Positions 12,902 through 24,185 of a stretch of DNA of 64,000 nt are shown here, in pieces. Every line of letters starts with the position of its first letter. Position 1 is the stretch's first letter. The translations under genes and the position numbers were made by a program. The stretch comes from Apiosordaria backusii (Eukaryota > Ascomycota > Sordariomycetes > Sordariales > Lasiosphaeriaceae), in assembly GCA_030549205.1 (NCBI GenBank), contig JAUKTV010000016.1:1-64000 (forward strand). Reading direction: 5' to 3'. The notes under the pieces are model-generated. The model was not told the origin of the DNA, did no database searches, and saw nothing but the letters and a program-made list of their open reading frames with translations.

Positions 12902-15838
12902 TTTTATAGTAATGTCCTCTATAGTGATGTTTTATACGGCGATATCTTAAGCTATTATGAAAAGCACTGTTATTATAGTAGTCTGGTAAGTTTAAAAAGA
13001 CAGTAAAGGGTTAATATTAAAGGCTATAAGTAGGTATATTAGTTTGGAAAGTTACCGTAAAGTATAGAAAGTAAAATAGTATATATATTAATAAGTAAGG
13101 TTGGGTTTAAAGAAGGGTAGTAGGTTTAATCTTTTACGGTAGTATAGATAAAATAGTAGGTTAGGGGTATAAAGTAAAGATTAAAAAAGGGAGAATTTAA
13201 TACTATAGGATAATGTAATAAGGCAAGGAAGTTTAAGGTAAAGAAGTATACCGATAATAATATAGAAGTAAAGGCTAAAAAGTAAAAAAAGAATTTTAAT
13301 ATTATAGGAGGTTATAAGAATAAGATTAGATATAAAGAAGGGGGTTATTATACGGTAGGAAAGATAAGTAAAAGAAAGAAGCTTTAAATATAAAAGACGA
13401 AGTTTCAATATAATAAGGAGGATATAATAAAAGTTAAGGAAGTCTTTATTATTATATTAACTTTTTTATATTTAAAGTTTAAATACTTTAATTATAATAT
13501 ATTACTATTTATATATTATCCAGTAACTTACCTTTTATTAACTATTTTACTATAGAGATTTTATTTTTAATATAAATAAACTATATTAAAAATAAAGAAA
13601 ATACAGTATTTACTAATTATCGGTAATACCATTATAATATTATTATATAAAGTAAGGATATAAATGGTTTTATAATATATCGGCAGTTTATAAGATATTA
13701 AAGTTTAGCTTTATATATTTAAAACTAATTATTTTTATATTAATAAAATCTATAGGGATTACTTCTTATATTGGTTATATTAAACTAAAAAAAAGGCAAA
13801 TGGTTTTTAATTATTTATATAAAATACTGCTTTATTTTTATATCAATAAAGCCGCTAATTAGCTATAATAGTCTATTAAATATTAGTAGTCTATAGATTA
13901 TTAATACTTAAAATTTAAAAGTCTTTATTAAAAAGGAATTAATAATAATATTCCGATTTAAGTAGAAGTATACTTTTATATATAGAAATTTAATTAAAAA
14001 GGTAAAATTAAAGAATTAAAAAACTTATAGGATTTATAACTTTCATTTAATATCTTTACGGTAAATAGCTTAGGTTTAATAGGGTGGGAATAGGAGTATA
14101 TAGGATAGGTAGTAGTTATTTAATAATTTAAATAAGGCTTACTAATAAATAGTTAAAGTTTAATTAGCTATTATTATAATATATTATATAGCATTAACTT
14201 ACCTTTTTCTTTCTTTCCTTAGCCTTTCCTTACTTTATTAACCGGCTTTTATTACCTTTATTTATTAACTATATTAACTTTTAAAAAGAAAGCTTTAATT
14301 AATATAGTCGGAAAGTAGTAGAGGTATTTTAAAGCTTAACTAACTATATTTGCTTATAAATCGTTACGATTTGGAAAGGATAGTTTAAGTTTAATAAGAA
14401 AGTGAAATCGTTTATAAGGTAGTTAACGGATTTTTTAATTTTAACTGTAACTTTAAGGAGCCTATAAATCTTAAGCAGGTTCTATTTTATAATGGTAGAT
14501 TGATTTTAATTAGGAAAGTAGTTTTATAAAGTTATAAAGTTATTATTATTTAATATTGCTAGTTTAAAAGTAGATTTTTATTAGTTTATTATTATAAAAT
14601 ATTATTAAGAGCTTACTTTTTATAGTTAAAGTTGAATTAATCGGAGTATACTTTATAGAGCTTTTATTAAATTTATTAGAGAATTTTAAATAACCTTTAC
14701 TATATTGTTTTAAAATATAGAGTTTATATTAAAAAAGTTATTCTTTTATATAATGTTTTTTCAGTTAATTATATTTAAAGACCTTTTTTATTATAAAATA
14801 TAATAAGTTCGATCTATTCTTTAAGTATATAAATACGGTTTTAGCTTACTAATTATTTAATTATTTACTTATCTATTTGCCTATTTATTTACTTATTTAT
14901 TTATTTTAATTATTTATTTTAATTATCTATTTTCTAGTTATTTAGGTTATTTATCTTTTAATTACGATTATTGGCTTCTTTAGTTTAAAAAAGTAATGGC
15001 TATAATTAGTTTGTTAAATATTAATCCTTTGGTTAGTTTAAGTAAGTAATATGGTTTGATTAAGAAGTATATATTGACTTATTAAAAAGAGGCTTTAATT
15101 TAGTTTTAAAGTTAATTTCTTTTTATATTTTACCGATATAAACTTATTTGATAGAGATTGTTTGGTTAGTTTATAGAGTAAGTATAGGTTTAGTATATAT
15201 TTATATAAGGGGATATAGACGATTAAGATAGTATTATTATATATATAATTATATTGTAGGAATTCGGTTTTTTTTAATATTATTAGGCTTTAGATATTAT
15301 AGAGGAGTTAGTATATAAGTTATTAAAGTAAATAAGGCTTTATTTTTATATTAAAAGTATAATATAGGTTAAATTTATAATTTATTATTTAAAGAAGGTA
15401 ATTAAGAATTATAATAATAATAACGGTAAAAGTAATAACGACGTCCGGTATATTAATTTTATAATTATAATTAGTAATAAATTGGTAAAATAAAAGGGTA
15501 GTAATTTTTAAAGTACGGTTATTTAGTTAGTATATTTTAAAATAGGTATTAGTAGTAATTAGTTTTTATATATTATAAAGTAGTAAGTTAATTTGAATTT
15601 AATATATTTAAATGTAATTATTTTTATACTATAAGCAGTTATAATATAATATTCTTCTTTTTATAGTCGCTTTTAATAAATAAACGATTTATATATATAT
15701 ATATTAAATTAACTATTTTATTTTTATATCTTCTTTTCTTCCTTTATCCTTTTCTATATTTAGATAAATAGTAGAATAATCGTTAATTAATTAAACCGAT
15801 GTTATTTTTATAGTATAGTATGGTCTGTTTTTCTTATC

Positions 15839-16130
15839 TTCCTTACCTTTCTGTTTTCCCTATTTTCTTTATATTCTTTAATTACTTACGTTCTGTCTTT
15901 TTTATCCTCCCTATCTTCCCTATCTTCTTTATACTTTTTAATTACTTACATTTTATTTTCCCTATTTTCTTTATTTTTTCTATCTTTTTTATACTCTTTA
16001 ATTATTTATATTTTATTTTCTTTATCCTTTTTATCTTCCCTATCCTCTTTATACTCTTTAATTACCTATATTTTTCTTTTTTATCTTCTTTTTTATACTT
16101 TTTAATTATTTACATTTTCCTTTTCTTTTT
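15839..16130 (+). repeat. 60-bp pyrimidine-rich tandem repeat
   Basis: About four to five copies of a roughly 60-bp unit, each containing TTTAATTACTTAC or a close variant, form a TC-rich, almost G-free stretch. The open frame across it (Phe/Ile/Leu/Tyr only, with an Asn-Tyr-Leu every 20 codons) is a by-product of base composition, not evidence of a protein. Confidence 0.75.
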
Positions 16131-16227
16131 TAAAATAATAGGACTATTATAGGCTAGTTAGGCCTATAGTTATTTAGATATTTTATAAAAGTTATAAAAG
16201 GATAGGAGAAATATTTTATTAATAAAA

Positions 16228-16387
16228 GTTATAGGTAGTAGAAAAGAGTTGTAGGTAGTAGAAGAAAGTTATAGGTAGTAGAAGAGAGTTATAGGTAGTA
16301 AAAGAAAATTGTAGATAATAGAAAAGAGTTATAGGTAGTAGAAAATTATTATAGGTAATAAAAGAAAGTTATAAATAATAAAAAAGC
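16228..16387 (+). repeat. 20-bp tandem repeat, eight copies
   Basis: Eight consecutive units of about 20 bp built on GTTATAGGTAGTAGAAGA can be counted. Copies differ mainly by G/A transitions. It lies near the right edge of the RIP block, about 400 bp before the switch to normal base composition. Confidence 0.8.
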
Positions 16388-16750
16388 TTTTTATTAAAAG
16401 TATATAAAAATAATATAATTATATTTATAATAGTAAGAGTTATGGTTATAGATTATTTAAAGTATAGTAAAATAGTTTATTTATATTTGTAATAATATTT
16501 TAATAAGGAAGTAAAGTAAAGCGTTAGGTTAGTTAAATTTAATATTTATTATTATTTTAATTTAGTATTTATTAGTTTATTTTAATGGTTTGGTTTAGTT
16601 TAGTTTAATTTAATCGAGGAGAAGACGGCAGTACTTATATTAATAGAAAAAGGTTAAATCGAAAACCTTTTAAATAAAAAGTATTTACATTTATTATTAA
16701 GGGATTATATCTTTTAGGAGTGTATGTCTTTTAGAGCCTTGATACCTATA

Positions 16751-18744
16751 TATAGAAAAAAGGACCAAGTAAGACATCTTAGTCTTATATGTAGTGCTCT
16801 TTGTACTGCTCCTGCTGCTCCCCCGGAGTAGAAAAAGTTAAAAATGCGAGGCTAAATTGGTCGTCGGGTTGCCAGGTGCCGATCCAATCGCAGGTTCTGG
16901 AATTGCTTCCTACTACAAATTCTATCCCGTGATCTTGGGAAGGGTAGTAAGAAAATGTTGCACAGCAGGGGGTAGGGGTCGAGGGGGGAATGCAGAAGCG
17001 GGTTGTCCGTTCAATGCTTTGTTGTCTTGTCTCAGGTTCTTTGTTGCCACTGGCACTGTACGGTCAAGTCCGTTCACAACAAGTTCGAGAACGTAGCTTC
17101 AGATCGATCATCCTGGCCCGTCTTTACCAAACAATAACGGTGGTGTTTATTGTCCCCCTTTCTTTTGTCATGAGTTACCCTGCCATCCATTGTTCATCTC
17201 AACCTGAGGAGACGATCAAGGATCTTGCGTGGTACCTTGTCACTGCCGTTGGGATGATGGCACTGTTGCTTTTGGTCGCTTCGGAGTGTGCCGTGTAAGG
17301 GGTGGGAAATGTTGAAGGAGGGTATGATGATCTTCTTTTCTCATGTCGCCATCTCCCTTTCATGTGTGCGTATGTGTGTGTGTGTGTGTCCAAGCACGCG
17401 CAGCAATTGCTCTTGACAACGGCACTGGAGTTACGTTGTGAAGTCGATCTGGAGGACACTGTGACAGCGGCATGGCTATCATGGTGGTATATGGCACAGA
17501 CGTCTTGATGGCATTCCCTCACACGCACCCCTTTGCGTCGGTGACAGATGGACTTGGCAGAGCAGCACATGAAGAAAATCAAAATCGGAACTAGGTCTAT
17601 CCTTGTTTTCCACGAGCGGGAAAGTTCCCGTTGCTGCAGCGTCTGAGGTGGGAGGTGGGAGGTGTGAGGTGTGAGGGGCGGATATTGCTTGATGAGGATA
17701 TCCGATTCATGCGAGATGATGCTTCCCGTTGGGATGGAACGACATTGGATCTTTCGAAGTCGAACACGGGGAAATTTGATCGGATCGGAATATCGATCAG
17801 ATGGATGTTCGAGATGCAGTAGAAGGATTTTGGGATCTGCTGAGATGAGATGGAGGTATGATGAAAGGGGACATGGTCAGGGACAGGGCTTTGATGTATT
17901 GATCTGATGTCCGAGGATCAAGCATGATGGGGGGTGGGTGGTAGTTGTGAGATGGGATGAGATGAGATGAGATGATGGGATGGGATGGTGAGGAAGTTTG
18001 AGAAGGTTCATGGGGTGGTGGAAGGTTTCTGGAAGGGTCATTCGCAGGTATGTTCACTCTACTTGTGCTGTCTGTGTGCTTCCCCGTCGTCTTCTGGAAA
18101 GAGGCTTGTGTCAGCTGACCTCGCCGTCCTCTCTCTCACTCACTTGCGTTTGTCGTCTGCCGCTTCGGGAAGGACCATGTTTCTGGTGTTTTAGCCTTGG
18201 CCAACTCTCAGACACAGGCTCAAATTGAGTTGTACCTAGGTGAGGCTTTTTGTCGTCTTGCTGTCTTTCTTATCGGCTATCTGGTCGATATCAGCCTCGC
18301 TGGCCACTGTCGTCACAGAAGGACTCAGCCTCACCGCCATGGTGAGCCGTCGAGTTTGAGATAGAGTAGACGTTATGAGAGAGCAAGATTTGGCTAAACG
18401 GGGTCTGGGTTGTTGTGGCTAGAAAGAAGAAACTGCGGCTGTGTATGGTGTTGATTGAGGGTGGTCAGCTTCCTGACTTGTGGACGGGAAACAAAGGCAC
18501 GGTGAGGCGACAGGGGAAGACGAGGAGGGTGAGATAGACAGATATAAAAATTGAGAATCGTTACTTTACGCTTCTGTCTCTTGTTCTCTTGTGTCTTTAG
18601 GGGCCGTGGTGGGGTTAGTGGATGTCGACTCGAGTTGGGCTGGTGGGCGGGAAAGGGGTAGGATACGAGCAACAATGGTTAGCGTGAACGACAACAATTA
18701 CAACCACGCCGCCAATCTTTTTAAAACATTACTCGAGAGCGAAG
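16751..18744. other. Transition zone without a supported gene
   Basis: Base composition changes to roughly balanced over the first 100 bp. Several short open frames exist on both strands, but they overlap, lack recognisable domains and many start with non-ATG codons. A GT dinucleotide run lies at about 17,367-17,389 and a GATGA-type pentanucleotide microsatellite at about 17,945-17,990. I see no tRNA, rRNA or transposon terminus here. Confidence 0.6.
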
Positions 18745-19335
18745 ATGGAAAAATTGAGCACGATCACAAACACTGAGGGTCGGCCTCAAAAGACTTGGGG
18801 TGACAGTCAAGAAAGGAGTACCTGCCCTCCTCGCAAAGACTCTCGACAGCAAGACGGACTCCGAGAACACACCATGGAAGAAGCACAACGGATATTTCGC
18901 TGTAACAAAGACCTATCGACAGAGATGACTACGCCCGAAACTCCTTTACGGAGAGCAATGGGGAGCTTTGGGCGAGGGAAAGAGGTTGCAGCGCAAGCTC
19001 TCAGGATGTCGATATTCAGGAAACAATTGATCGACCAGACAATGATCCCGGATTGCGAAGCTCAAGGGCCAAAACGAAGACAAAAATCGACTGTTCCTTT
19101 GACCTCGGACTTGTTGAAGAGATTGGGACTAAACAGGGCTGATCATGGCAGGGCGGCGACACACATTCATTTCGTACGTCGTGGACAGAAACATACGGAC
19201 TGCAACATACGGCCCTCAGGCATCAAGCAGCCACTACAGGAAAAAGCCTCAATAGGATTCATGTATCATTTCGACCACAGTGGTTTGCAACAAGCCTGGG
19301 ACTGTCACTACAACACGCTCGTGTTTAAGTGGTAA
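18745..19335 (+). CDS. Possible orphan protein, 196 aa
   Basis: An uninterrupted ATG-started frame of 196 codons. The product is hydrophilic and basic, with no signal peptide, membrane segment or motif that I recognise. It lies in unique DNA between the RIP block and the spliced gene at 19,998, a zone where lineage-specific genes are common in fungi. Codon use and composition neither favour nor exclude coding. It could equally be a chance frame; only its length in normal-composition DNA supports it. Confidence 0.22.
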   Translation: MEKLSTITNTEGRPQKTWGDSQERSTCPPRKDSRQQDGLREHTMEEAQRIFRCNKDLSTEMTTPETPLRRAMGSFGRGKEVAAQALRMSIFRKQLIDQTMIPDCEAQGPKRRQKSTVPLTSDLLKRLGLNRADHGRAATHIHFVRRGQKHTDCNIRPSGIKQPLQEKASIGFMYHFDHSGLQQAWDCHYNTLVFKW

Positions 19336-19997
19336 GGGTATTCGGCCTTGCTCCCGCCCAGCGCCCCCCCTTCGATGCGACATTAAATCCGCGAGTTTTC
19401 CACCTCCACCTGAGGTTTGCCAGTGATCTTTTGTCTTTCTGTCAATTTATCCTTCTTTTCTTGTTTTTACCACCATTGCTGTAGCGAAGCGCAAAAGGGG
19501 GGGAATTAAAAGAGTGGAGACTTCCAACTCTCCCCTAGATAAGCCGTGATCCCCAGGATTATCTACGGGATACCAACGCCCCAACCAACCACATGTGAGA
19601 AACCTCAGGTGTTTGATGACCAAACCTGGCTGAAGTGGGCTTTTTTGAGTTTGGCTGGTGGCCGCCTCGCACCACAGAAAACACCAGAAAAGCTCAACAA
19701 TTGTCAGAGCTCGTATTTACTGAACACAGAGATTGGCGCTCTTAGGCCATATCTCACCCCGGTGGCTCAGGAAAACCTCAGGTGTGTGGACCTTGTCCGG
19801 CAGACCAGCTCCCAAAAAACTAACGGCCGGAAGCCTTCTCTAGATACGACTCGGAGATAAACCCAAATCCATCAAGCCACAAGATGACGATTCGCTTCGG
19901 CAAACATGACTCGGCCGAAACTCTCTGTCCGTGTTGGGATATAAACGGCTCTGCTGCCCGACAAGTTGCACATTCAGCTTCCACATAATCCGTCACC

Positions 19998-21171
19998 ATG
20001 TCCGCAGCCCTGGCTGCCCTGAAAAAGGTACAAACCGCTCTCGGGTCAGCAAGATCAAGCAGTGACAAGAGGGAGGCGTCAGCATTGTCGTGCAGCGACA
20101 AAATGAAGGCATCGGCAAGGTCAAGCAGTGTCAAAACGAAGAAATCTGTCACATCACCGCACGGATGGTCAGAACCAGGTCCCCTCGGCCGTTCTGCCAA
20201 GACGGGGGGTTGTCGATTGCCCCAACTCAAGTTGATTGCCAGTGCCTGGGAGGCTCGGCGAGGTGGCGAACAGGACGAAATCGACGCTCGTACCTCAGAG
20301 AAGCTAGCGGCCGACCTCGCAAGACCCTTTGGCCAATCAACAGGGCGTGGGTTCTCACTCACACGATTCAGAACCCACGGCGATTACAACACCGTCAGCA
20401 TGCGGCAACAGGATGTGTGGTCGCCCTGGATGGGGCCCGGTCACACAGCCACGCTGCGGACCCTTTACGAAATCGGCCATGTTATTACACATGCCGACCC
20501 CATCTGCGAACACCTTGGGTGGGCCGACGAATATCCCTTTCTTGTGCCGAACATGGCCAACTTTAGTCTTGACCAGCGGTTTAGTGAAGAGGAAGCTCGC
20601 CGAATCGCTACCTTCTCGCTACCCATAACTGCTTTGGATAGAGAGATTACCCCCTTACTACCAGAGAGCGTTTTTATGCACAAGCGGCTTCAGTGTGCAC
20701 TATTCCACAGGGTTGACTGCATGTGTCCCGACAGCATCGCGTTTGGCGCCCTGTACGTATTTAGCCACTCACCCCCTTTCGAATACAAGCACGCTAACAG
20801 GCCCTAGGAAAGGCTGTCCACGCTGTTATACCGACTATGCCGTCAATATAGCGCCTGATCCCGCTCCAGGTCGGCCCGATGGACGGCTGTTGGTATTCAC
20901 TACGTGGAAATGCCTGGGCAACGGCACCGAGAGCTCTCATTATTGGCGGTCACATCTGACGTCGGCAAACCCAGAACGGCACTACGGGCTTGGACACGCG
21001 CACTGGAGCTATGAGTCGGGGCGTGCGCACCCATTCAAGCACGAGATCAATGTCGCCGAAATACAATCCTTCATCGCTTCGGCTCGCTCAAGTCTGAGAG
21101 AATCTCCGCCAGAGTATTCGTATACCTGGTACGGCCGTCGCAGGGCCGGGTTTGTGCGTTGTCACAATTGA
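19998..21171 (+). CDS. Hypothetical protein, 372 aa, two exons, CxxC motif
   Basis: Two exons, 19,998-20,752 and 20,808-21,171, are joined by a 55-nt intron with a textbook fungal donor (GTACGT), a GCTAAC branch site and a TAG acceptor; splicing keeps the frame and gives 372 residues. The N-terminal 60 residues are Ser/Ala/Lys-rich and probably disordered. The C-terminal part carries C241, C243, C255 and C258 (the last two as C-P-R-C), followed by a Trp-rich segment. This layout, a CxxC just after the intron and then a conserved-looking W-x-x-H, resembles a common class of uncharacterised fungal proteins, some with an F-box; I see no F-box here. Function unknown. It sits between two AT-rich islands. 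Confidence 0.65.
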
Positions 21172-21377
21172 TCCGTAATACCTGAGAGATGGCGGCACTC
21201 TCCATCGACTAGAATGGGACAACTCGTATGCCGGATGCATTCTTTCTCATCAGCGGACAAAAGTCGTTGGATGGGCGCACATTGGTCATAGACATCACTG
21301 GGTCAGTAATCACCCGAGGCAGCTGAGGGGGCGACATTGGCGGCCAAGTCGCAGAAAGGACGCCCACAACTTCTGCA

Positions 21378-21640
21378 TCTGTTAAAAGTAAAGGTAAAGT
21401 TAATAAAACAATACTATTTATTATAATTGTTAAAAATAGTAATATTAAGCCTTTTATAAAAATTAAAACGTTCACGAGTTAATTAAGTAGAAAGGTAAGG
21501 TAGAAGTTATCTTTAAAAATAAAAACCTTATCAGTAGCTTATTTAAGGGAAAGCGGATAGGATCCTGAGCTTTCTACTATATATAGTTGTATATAATTAT
21601 TAGACGTAAACTTCAGACTTATGTGGTGATATCCATAATC
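21378..21640. repeat. Small RIP-type AT-rich island
   Basis: About 250 bp of AT-rich, TpA-dominated sequence is embedded in normal-composition DNA, with the same texture as the big block at 1-16,750. It is probably the remnant of a short or truncated transposon copy. The rest of 21,172-21,938 holds no gene I can support. Confidence 0.75.
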
Positions 21641-21938
21641 CTCTCTTGTCTAAGGTAGCTTGGGGGCTGATGAGGAGGAGGAAAGCCTGTGTTTGAATCA
21701 CGGATGCGGCCTGTCTCAAGAGATGTGATGCAACTGGACAAACCTGTCAAGATCTTGTATCAATCACCTAGGTGGAGAATGTACCCATCTGCTTCTGATA
21801 AGCTGATGGCTGTTGAGCTGACCATGCCTCTTCAAGTGCCCAGCAACTATCCAAACTCGGTATCAACCGATCTCTCTATGTCTCACTATCCAACTCCTCT
21901 CCCCTCTAAACAAACAAACCCCGACTGTCTAATTATCA

Positions 21939-22877
21939 TCATGGCAGCGACAAACTCGCCTTAAACTCCCCAATCGTCACGCTCTTCTCCCTCAGTCCAC
22001 TCTTCTTCCCGTCCACCGTCCCCGGGTGTGTGTCTCTCTCCAACGTCCAAACCTCCTGTACTCCCAAACTCTCAAGATAATCCAACCCCCTCAAATAATT
22101 CGTCGCCACCTGCCCAATCCCATGACTATCATCAGAAAACGTGAACCTGCCCCCCATCTTCACCCACTCCTCCGCAATCTCCCTCTTGGGATACCCCTCC
22201 GCCATCCCTTTCCTCAACCCAGAAGTGTTCATCTCCAACCACCCCCCAAACTCCCTGACCTTTTCCAAGTTCCTCACAATCTTGTCCCAAATCTTGGGGT
22301 TCGTCCTCAGCTCCCTCGCCGGGTCCTCACTCATCAAGCGAATCAAGTCAAAGTGCCCCACCACCTTCGGCTTGAGCGCGCTCAGCATGTCAAACTGCTC
22401 GTCAAAATACCGCTCGTACAGCCCCTCCTCGGTGCCCCCGCAGGCCTGGACAGCAGTCTGGTAAAGCGCCTTGTCGTAGTCGATGGGGATCCCAGCAGTG
22501 TGGTGGCAGCTCCCGATGAAGTAATCCACTCTCGGGTCTTTGGCCAGTTCTGTTATCAACGACCCGTACTCCTCGCCTCTGATCCACTCCCCTTCGAAGC
22601 CTATCAGGATGTGGATCTTGTCTGCGTATTTCTCTTGGAGGGAGGCGGCGGTGGAGAGGTACTCTTCGTGCCGGGGGAAGAGTGAATCGAGTGTGGCTTG
22701 CGGGGTGGGGAGGAGCTCCTCCGGGTAGAGGTCCGAGACGGAGGTGCGGGGCATGTGCTCGGTCAGGCCGAGGGTTTTGTACCCGAGGGAGATGGCGCGG
22801 AGGATGATGGACTCGAGCGAGTCGACGGCGTGGCCGGGGCAGAACTGCCCCGAGTGGGAGTGCATTGTGAAGGCCAT
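21939..22877 (-). CDS. HIS2: Histidinol-phosphatase (PHP family)
   Basis: Single-exon gene of 312 residues. It hydrolyses L-histidinol phosphate to L-histidinol, the penultimate step before histidinol dehydrogenase in histidine synthesis; cytosolic. The PHP-domain metal ligands are all visible: H6-S-H8 at the N-terminus, E40-H41 in GLTEHMP, E95 in GFEGEW, H125-H126 in GSCHH, D177 in GHFD, and D249/D250-S-H252 near the C-terminus. EMNTSGLRKG, typical of the HIS2/HisK-type enzymes, is also present. The length matches the family and the ATG at 22,877 directly precedes the first metal motif, leaving no room for a targeting peptide. The gene stands alone; the nearest neighbour is a tRNA on the same strand. 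Confidence 0.95.
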   Translation of the reverse strand: MAFTMHSHSGQFCPGHAVDSLESIILRAISLGYKTLGLTEHMPRTSVSDLYPEELLPTPQATLDSLFPRHEEYLSTAASLQEKYADKIHILIGFEGEWIRGEEYGSLITELAKDPRVDYFIGSCHHTAGIPIDYDKALYQTAVQACGGTEEGLYERYFDEQFDMLSALKPKVVGHFDLIRLMSEDPARELRTNPKIWDKIVRNLEKVREFGGWLEMNTSGLRKGMAEGYPKREIAEEWVKMGGRFTFSDDSHGIGQVATNYLRGLDYLESLGVQEVWTLERDTHPGTVDGKKSGLREKSVTIGEFKASLSLP

Positions 22878-23642
22878 ATTCTTTGGCGGTCAGGGTTGAG
22901 GGCCTACGGTGATGGTGGTTGATGATGATGATGGATGGATGGTGAGTGAAGGGTGAAGTGTGGATGAGAGAAAATTACCCTTGTCTAGTGGTTAGGAAAG
23001 TTGAATGGGAAAAAGACGTTTAAAAGTGTTTAAACACGAAAAGCTTATTGTCACCAAAAAGATTTAATGCTCATCTCAATCTAGATTTACCTCACCTCGG
23101 CTTAATTGGGTTTGTCGATGGCACGAAAAGAAAGTTAAAACGGCATTGTTGATGAGTCAAGAAAAGGAAAATGCCCCGCTCAACCTGCGAGACGGCAACA
23201 AACAAGACAAGACCAAGCAGGCCATTCACACCGTTGCAACACACCACGAGGCCATTCGGACCATCGCTAAGCCCGATTTCCCATTCCAATGGCAAGCTTG
23301 TTGGCCGTCACGTTTTCTCTTATCGTCATTCTTCGTTTTGATCACAGCCGTTTTGTTGGTTGAAGTCAATGGCTGAGGTTAGTTACCCCACAATCTAGCT
23401 TATCGTTATCACTGCCATTGTCCAATTGTGAGGCTTGACCCCTGTCCTCTCCCATTCGAGTTGTTGACCGATAAAAAGCTGTTCTTCAGGACCTCGAGTC
23501 GAAGGACAATAAGAACTGAGAATCATTATTGAATGCAAAAATGAAAATAAAACAACAGAAAGATTACCTTACATGTGAAGCCAACCCCCTTCCCAAAAAA
23601 GGAGTGCATCAATGGATGAATGAAAGCCGACAAAAAAGATAT
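22878..23642. other. Intergenic: HIS2 upstream region
   Basis: About 765 bp between the HIS2 start and the tRNA 3' end. It must contain the HIS2 promoter (minus strand). Short open frames on both strands are not convincing. No further RNA gene was seen. Confidence 0.5.
23632..23637 (-). terminator. RNA polymerase III terminator of tRNA-Arg
   Basis: Six A residues on the plus strand, read as TTTTTT on the minus strand, lie five bases past the discriminator base of the tRNA. This is the standard Pol III termination signal. Confidence 0.85.
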
Positions 23643-23727
23643 CGACCGACATGGGACTCGAACCCACAACCTCAGTCTGGAATCCCCTTGTTAGGAGGAC
23701 CACGCGCTACCATTGCGCCAATCGGCC
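23643..23727 (-). tRNA. tRNA-Arg (anticodon CCT) with 13-nt intron
   Basis: On the minus strand a full cloverleaf folds: acceptor GGCCGAT pairs with GTCGGTC (two G-T wobbles), D stem GCGC/GCGC around AATGGTA, T arm GTGGG-TTCGAGT-CCCAT, and discriminator G. The anticodon loop reads CTCCTA before and A after a 13-nt intron inserted at the canonical position after base 37, so the anticodon is CCT. The anticodon stem is TGGTC/GACTG with two wobbles. The sequence around the D arm and anticodon closely follows the yeast tRNA-Arg(CCT). The mature tRNA would be 72 nt before CCA addition. Confidence 0.88.
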
Positions 23728-24185
23728 AATTCATTTGTTGAAGACAAAGGCAAGGCAATGTGCCTATGCTTGCGTTAGACAGTTCCAGTTGTGCTGTGCT
23801 CAGGAGACAACCTGCTGGACTGTGGACAAAAAGCAGGCACCGCAAGTTAGTCGGCCTTAGGAAATAGTCACAGGCCTTCAAAGATGATCGATAGGTATCC
23901 AAATGAGATCAAAACATCTGTAGTACTAGTTATTATACCGAAAGACCCTTTGTGTGTGTAGTGATCGGGCTTGAAGAGTTGCAACGCAGAGGACTTCGTG
24001 GCTCAAGAGGAAGGGCAAGGGAGGAATATCACTGGGAAAAATGAGTGGCACATAGAAAAAAGGTCACATACACTTTTGTTTTGTTTTGGACTTCCCTCCT
24101 CGATTTTTGGCTTTGTTGTACAATCCCCCAATGATATATCCATAAATAACACCTCAGACATCAAAGAGTACCCCAACCCCGACCC
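23728..24185. other. Intergenic: tRNA 5' flank and PPT2 3' flank
   Basis: About 460 bp between the 5' end of the tRNA and the stop codon of the phosphopantetheinyl transferase. I see nothing but the flanks of the two minus-strand genes. Confidence 0.5.

Larger units (their letters stand above)
1..16750. repeat. AT-rich RIP-type block of decayed repeats
   Basis: The whole stretch is strongly AT-rich, saturated with TpA, and poor in CpA, TpG and G+C, unlike the balanced DNA that starts abruptly near 16.8 kb. No reading frame of normal composition survives, and the few short open frames have extreme Ile/Lys/Tyr/Leu/Phe content. This is the established footprint of repeat-induced point mutation on transposon-derived DNA in filamentous ascomycetes. 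I cannot name the original elements. Several degenerate tandem repeats and one long decayed frame are listed separately. The block is probably heterochromatic; that is inference. Confidence 0.9.

Noticed and set aside
15820..16152. 110-codon frame rich in Phe/Ile/Leu/Tyr
   Set aside because: It is produced by a 60-bp TC-rich tandem repeat in the RIP block and not by a protein gene.
19546..19860. 104-codon frame upstream of the orphan gene
   Set aside because: Starts with GTG, has no domain, and no splice sites link it to the gene downstream.
23643..23727. Reading the tRNA as tRNA-Trp (CCA in ATTCCAGA)
   Set aside because: The stem around that loop does not pair. The CCT loop with an intron after base 37 folds properly and matches tRNA-Arg(CCT).
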